A stretch of 64,000 nucleotides of DNA from Cytobacillus oceanisediminis (lineage in GTDB: Bacteria; Bacillota; Bacilli; Bacillales; Cytobacillaceae), in contig NZ_VLKI01000007.1 of the NCBI RefSeq assembly GCF_007830235.1, positions 149,645 through 213,644 on the forward strand. Direction: 5' to 3'. A model generated the notes under the pieces. It was not told the DNA's origin. It searched no databases and was given only the letters and a program-made list of their open reading frames with translations. Both the position numbers and the translations under genes were made by a program. This document shows, piece after piece, positions 60,487 to 64,000 of this stretch. Positions within the stretch are counted from its first letter, which is position 1, and every line of letters starts with the position of its first letter.

Positions 60487-62044
60487 ATGTATAAAGAGTA
60501 TAACACGAATCAATTAGCACTTCCAATGGATATTCAGGTGCTAATCCCCCAACAACACCTTGCCCGTTTGATCGACTTCGCAGTCGATCAGATGAATCCT
60601 ACTATCTTTACATCCCTTTATCCTGGAGGCGGAAGACCTCCCTACCATCCTAAGATGATGTTGAAAATTATTCTTTATGCTTACTCAAACCGTATTTATT
60701 TTTCCCGTCAAATTGCTAAACAGCTGACCGAGAACATTATTTTCATGTGGCTCTCCGGAGAGCAACAGCCTGATTTCAGCACCATTAATCGCTTCCGTTC
60801 CGAACGCATGAAAGATGTTATTTATGAAACATTCTTTTCCATTGTGGATCTTTTACGGGAAGAAGGTTATGTAAAATTCGAAGAGTACTTTCTTGATGGT
60901 ACCAAGATTGAAGCTAACGCGAACAAGTATACCTTTGTTTGGAGAAAATCTACTGAAAAATATGATCAGATGCTTGATGAAAAATTTAAGCAGCTGGTCT
61001 TTCAGATTGAACAGGTTACAAAGGAAGACGAAGAAGCAGAAAAAGAACTAGATCTAGTGGAAAAGCTGGAAGAAACCCCGATCTCTTCTGAGAAAATAGC
61101 TGAAACAGTTAAGAAATTAGAAAAGCGTCTAGAAAAGGATCCTAAGAATAAGACCATTAAAAAAGCAAAGCGTCAGTTAGAGAAAGACCTTCTACCAAGA
61201 AAACAAAAGTATGAAAAGCAGAAATCTACATTTGAAGGGAGAAACAGCTACTCTAAAACCGATACAGACGCTACCTTCATGCGGATGAAAGATGATCATA
61301 TGAAAAACGGCCAGTTGAAGCCTGGCTATACTGTCAAATCGGGACCGAAAATCAATTCGTTGTGGGATTCAGTCTTCATCAGCGTGCTGGAGATCCAGAA
61401 TGCTTGATTCCTCATTTAAATGTATTAGAAAAATATAACCGTCCAAAGCCTAAGTCTATTATTGCAGATTCTGGTTATGGCAGCGAAGAAAACTATACCT
61501 ATTGTGAAAAGGAGGAAATGGAAGCCTATATTAAATACAGTACATTTGATAAGGAAGCCACGAAGAAATGGAAAGAACAAGTCGGACGAGTTGAAAACAT
61601 GAGTTACGATGAGGAGCTGGATGAATGGATTTGTATAAACGGCAAGCGCCTTACTTTTCAATATGCTTCACGAAGAAAATCAGAGAATGGGTATAAATCG
61701 ATTAAAAGAACTTATAGCTGTACCGAGTGTCAAGGCTGTCCGTTTCAAACGCTATGTGCTAAAGATAAAGACGCAAAGACTGTTCAGGTCTCTATCGAAA
61801 ATCAAAAGCAGCGACAAGAAGTTTGAGAAAGGCTTGCCTCTGAAGAAGGCAATAAAAAGTACAGAAGCCGAAAAATAGATGTTGAGCCTGTCTTTGGACA
61901 AATTAAACACAACAGAAAATTTAACCGGTTTTCTCTAAGAGGCCTATCCCAAAATACCACGGATGGGGTCTTATTTGTGTTGCCCACAATTTGAAAAAGT
62001 GGGATGAACTTAGACAAAACAAAGTTAAAATAATGAAAGATTAG
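60487..62044 (+). pseudogene. IS1182-family transposase, disrupted by frameshifts and a stop
   Basis: Two overlapping frames and a tail together make one IS1182-type transposase of about 520 residues. The first frame (60487-61407) has the DUF772-like N-terminus, [16 protein letters not shown] and [20 protein letters not shown] with a catalytic Asp. Near 61347 a one-base loss shifts the frame to 61362-61826, which continues with ADSGYGSEENY. There a TGA at 61824 replaces an expected CGA (Arg). After that the frame continues with VEPVFGQIKHNRKFNRFSL, and a further one-base loss near 61964 is needed to reach KKWDELRQNK and the stop at 62044. At least three lesions make it inactive. Confidence 0.88.
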
Positions 62045-62114
62045 TGGAGATATCTCTTCTATTTTTGAATAAATAACCCGAAAACGAGAAAAAAATGCTT
62101 TCAAAAACAAAAAA

Positions 62115-62155
62115 CTGACTCAAAAGAGTCGTTTTTCAACGACCTTTTGAGTCAG
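62115..62155. repeat. Inverted repeat downstream of the transposase remnant
   Basis: CTGACTCAAAAG (62115-62126) and CTTTTGAGTCAG (62144-62155) are perfect inverse repeats, with a second small stem GTCG/CGAC inside. It may be the transposase terminator or part of the element end. I could not define terminal repeats or a target duplication. Confidence 0.6.
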
Positions 62156-62230
62156 CCTCCATCTTGCGGACTAAGTGGTCTTGCCTCTCTGGAATCCCCT
62201 TTAATTTAGGAATTTTATGAGAGGTTTGTT

Positions 62231-62722
62231 TTATTTGTTGCTCTTCGAAAAATACTTCCTAGTATTTTCACGTATTTGTTTGGGTAAGACACGATCAAGC
62301 TCTTCGTTTAACCATAAAAGTGTCTTACTGCGTAAATCTTCACGCATTTTTTCTTCCGCAGAAAGCATAACTAAATTGATGGTACAAGAGGAGGGGGCTG
62401 TACAACAGTTTTCTCTATACAAATAGCCATTGTCTTTAATATTTTTACATTGAAAAATGGGCTTAGGACCTTCAACTGCTTCAACAACATCCCAAAAGGA
62501 AATATCTTCTGGGGACTTAGATAACCTATATCCTCCCTTTACACCAGGTACAGAATTTACAATGCCAGCCTTAGATAATTTACCAAAAACTTTTGAAAGA
62601 AATGTCTCAGAAAGTCCTTGGAATTCTGCCAAATCTTTTATCCCAACACTTTCCTTTGAAGGAACATCAATTAAATAAACCAGGCAATGTAAAGCATATT
62701 CAACTCCGACACTATATTGCAT
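62231..62722 (-). CDS. Rrf2-family transcriptional regulator
   Basis: A 163-residue Rrf2-type winged-helix regulator. The N-terminus QYSVGVEYALHCLVYL, the recognition region GLSETFLSKVFGKLSKAGIV, and VPGVKGGYRLSKSPEDIS as the wing are typical. Cysteines at 92, 106, 107 and 113 could bind an Fe-S cluster or react with oxidants. AGGTGAG precedes the ATG on the minus strand. It is divergent from two azoreductase-like genes with a palindromic site between, so it probably represses them until quinones, azo compounds or nitrosative stress appear (inference). Confidence 0.9.
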   Translation of the reverse strand: MQYSVGVEYALHCLVYLIDVPSKESVGIKDLAEFQGLSETFLSKVFGKLSKAGIVNSVPGVKGGYRLSKSPEDISFWDVVEAVEGPKPIFQCKNIKDNGYLYRENCCTAPSSCTINLVMLSAEEKMREDLRSKTLLWLNEELDRVLPKQIRENTRKYFSKSNK

Positions 62723-62827
62723 ATAAACTCACCTGCTTTTGATTTTAAGGGTTACCAAATTGTATCTTAGAAGTATTTAGAGTGTTAGTCAAATAAAAGA
62801 AATCTCTGTTGGGTAAATCATATTCAT

Positions 62828-62856
62828 TTGACAAAAATAATTATAGCATATATTAT
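62828..62856 (+). promoter_or_regulatory. Sigma-A promoter of the azoreductase-like genes
   Basis: TTGACA (62828-62833) and TATTAT (62851-62856) are 17 bases apart. The candidate operator begins 9 bases downstream. Confidence 0.72.
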
Positions 62857-62864
62857 TGACAATG

Positions 62865-62887
62865 TTAATCGCCGATTAAATTAATCG
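62865..62887. promoter_or_regulatory. Palindromic operator candidate for the Rrf2 regulator
   Basis: TTAATCGCCGATTAA is a perfect odd-length palindrome at 62865-62879, and TTAATCG occurs again at 62881-62887. It overlaps the transcription start region. A related ATTAATCATTAAT lies in the gap between the two azoreductase-like genes. Confidence 0.6.
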
Positions 62888-62927
62888 TTAATTAGAACTT
62901 AAAATCCATTTTAAAGGAGAAATACCA

Positions 62928-63566
62928 ATGAACAAAACACTTATCATTAACGCACATCCAAAAGTAGATGATACCTCTTCAATTAGCTTACAGGTTTTTA
63001 ACTACTTTTTGAAAGCTTATAAAGAATTAATCCCCGATATCGAAGCAATTGAACAGATTAACCTCTACAGTGATGTAGTACCTATGGTAGATCAAACGGT
63101 TTTAAGTGCATGGGAAAAACAACGAAAAGAAGAACTAACTTTCGAAGAACAAAAAGTAACGGAGCGTATGTCCGAAATCTTGCAACAATTTAAAAATGCA
63201 AATACGTATGTCATCGTTTTACCTTTGCATAATTTTAATATTCCATCAAAGTTAAAAGATTATATGGATAATATCATGATCGCACGTGAAACTTTTAAAT
63301 ATACTGAAAATGGGTCAGTGGGCCTCCTTAAAGACGGACGAAGAATGCTTGTCATACAAGCAAGTGGAGGAGTCTATACAAATGATGATTGGTATACAGA
63401 AGTTGAATACTCCCATAAATACCTGAAATCAATGTTCAATTTCCTTGGGATTGAAGATTATCAAATCATTCGCGCACAAGGAACTGCTTTATTAGAGCCA
63501 AATGAGGTATTAGAAAAAGCATATAAAGAAGTTGAAGAAGCTGCTTCAAGATTAGCTGCTAAATAA
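62928..63566 (+). CDS. FMN-dependent NADH-azoreductase-like protein
   Basis: A 212-residue flavodoxin-fold oxidoreductase of the AzoR type. It has IINAHPKVDDTSSIS at the FMN phosphate loop, VIVLPLHNFNIPSKLKDYMD, and VIQASGGVYTNDDWY near residue 145. AAAGGAGAAAT precedes the ATG. Such enzymes reduce quinones and azo compounds with NADH. It is the first of two similar genes in tandem, under the divergent Rrf2 regulator. Confidence 0.88.
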   Translation: MNKTLIINAHPKVDDTSSISLQVFNYFLKAYKELIPDIEAIEQINLYSDVVPMVDQTVLSAWEKQRKEELTFEEQKVTERMSEILQQFKNANTYVIVLPLHNFNIPSKLKDYMDNIMIARETFKYTENGSVGLLKDGRRMLVIQASGGVYTNDDWYTEVEYSHKYLKSMFNFLGIEDYQIIRAQGTALLEPNEVLEKAYKEVEEAASRLAAK

Positions 63567-63584
63567 AGAACACTTGACCAAAGA

Positions 63585-63626
63585 AAGGAAATGTTAAATT
63601 AATCATTAATTTGACATTTCCTTCAA
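63585..63626. other. Long hairpin between the two azoreductase-like genes
   Basis: An 18-bp stem (63585-63602 with 63606-63623, one G-T pair) with a 3-base TCA loop. Only CAATTTTA follows, so termination would be partial. Its centre ATTAATCATTAAT resembles the operator candidate at 62865. Confidence 0.6.
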
Positions 63627-63655
63627 TTTTACATAAGGGGAGAGTCTGGTTTAAC

Positions 63656-64000
63656 ATGGCGAAAGTTCTATACATTACTGCTAATCCAAAATCAGTTGAA
63701 AATTCAGTTAGTCATAGAGTAGGGCAAGCTTTTCTGCAAGCTTATCGCCATTCTCATAAAAATGACGAGATTAGAGAAATAAATTTATATGAAGAAGACT
63801 TTCCAATAATAGATTACGATGTCCTTAACGGTTGGGGAAAAATGCGTAAAGACGGAATTTCTTTTTCAGAATTGAATGAAATAGAACAAGAAAAAATAAA
63901 TGCTTTAAATACATTTACAGACATGATAGCGAACGCTGACAAATATGTATTTGTATCTCCTATGTGGAACTGGGGAACTCCACCACGATTAAAAGAATTT
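63656..64000 (+). CDS. FMN-dependent NADH-azoreductase-like protein (3' end outside window)
   Basis: The first 115 residues of a second AzoR-type protein, open to the window end. The phosphate loop ITANPKSVENSVSHRVG and the SPMWNWGTPPRLKEF segment are clear. In this copy the MWN of the family motif is kept, whereas the first gene has LHN. AAGGGGAGAG stands about 13 bases before the ATG, rather far. It is related in sequence to the neighbour and probably arose by duplication. Confidence 0.88.
   Translation, partial: MAKVLYITANPKSVENSVSHRVGQAFLQAYRHSHKNDEIREINLYEEDFPIIDYDVLNGWGKMRKDGISFSELNEIEQEKINALNTFTDMIANADKYVFVSPMWNWGTPPRLKEF

Overview
The window looks like a chromosome segment of a low-GC Gram-positive bacterium of the Bacillaceae (Bacillus/Mesobacillus/Cytobacillus-like; genus not determinable by eye). 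The reasons are strong AGGAGG-type ribosome binding sites, TTG/GTG starts, sigma-A and sigma-54 (SigL) promoters, cre-like sites, a B. subtilis-type SdhC-A-B with a five-helix di-haem cytochrome, and Bacillus-type interspersed palindromic repeats. No tRNA, rRNA, CRISPR or replication origin was seen.

Layout. (1) 1-8.6 kb: a dicarboxylate operon with a SucD-like subunit (cut by the window edge), an MmgE/PrpD protein, SdhC, SdhA, SdhB, a second unusual flavoprotein, class I fumarase alpha and beta, and a VOC protein. (2) 8.7-18.9 kb: a PAS/sigma-54 activator, then a TAXI-TRAP transporter, RraA-type aldolase, Ldh2-type dehydrogenase, amidohydrolase, Rieske protein, GntR regulator and hydroxyisobutyrate-dehydrogenase-like protein. 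One palindrome, ATATTGTCGACAATAT, lies in front of both the transporter and the amidohydrolase. (3) 19.5-37.4 kb: an IclR regulator, then an SDR / two MaoC / two acyl-CoA dehydrogenase / thiolase-like / DUF35 cassette. It resembles the actinobacterial steroid side-chain (igr) module. A second TAXI-TRAP system follows, with an NDP-forming acyl-CoA ligase, thioesterase, citryl-CoA-lyase-like protein, nitronate-monooxygenase-like protein, crotonase and AidB-like dehydrogenase. Three near-identical promoters head the IclR gene, the cassette and the second transporter operon. (4) 37.7-44.4 kb: an MFS transporter with a coupled 28-residue ORF, two crotonases, an HMG-CoA-lyase-like aldolase, an acyl-CoA dehydrogenase and a class III CoA-transferase. 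(5) 44.5-49.4 kb: a second PAS/sigma-54 activator divergent from a class III aminotransferase with a textbook -24/-12 promoter, then an amino-acid permease. (6) 49.4-58 kb: small proteins and a VanW lipoprotein between two GTACC hairpins, a CoA-transferase/acyl-CoA dehydrogenase pair behind a terminator-containing leader, DUF3870, and a CstA / CC-star / ArsA-like operon. (7) 58-64 kb: a chemoreceptor, a degenerate IS1182-type transposase, and an Rrf2 regulator divergent from two azoreductase-like genes.

Working model (inference): regions 2-4 are an accessory catabolic island. TRAP or MFS systems import an organic acid, CoA ligase or CoA-transferases activate it, and the paired dehydrogenases and MaoC hydratases oxidise it. 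A retro-aldol step by the cysteine-less thiolase plus DUF35, together with HMG-lyase, RraA and citryl-lyase-type aldolases, would deal with branch points. The C4 acids formed could feed the dicarboxylate operon. The substrate is unknown; a branched, alicyclic or isoprenoid acid is the best guess.
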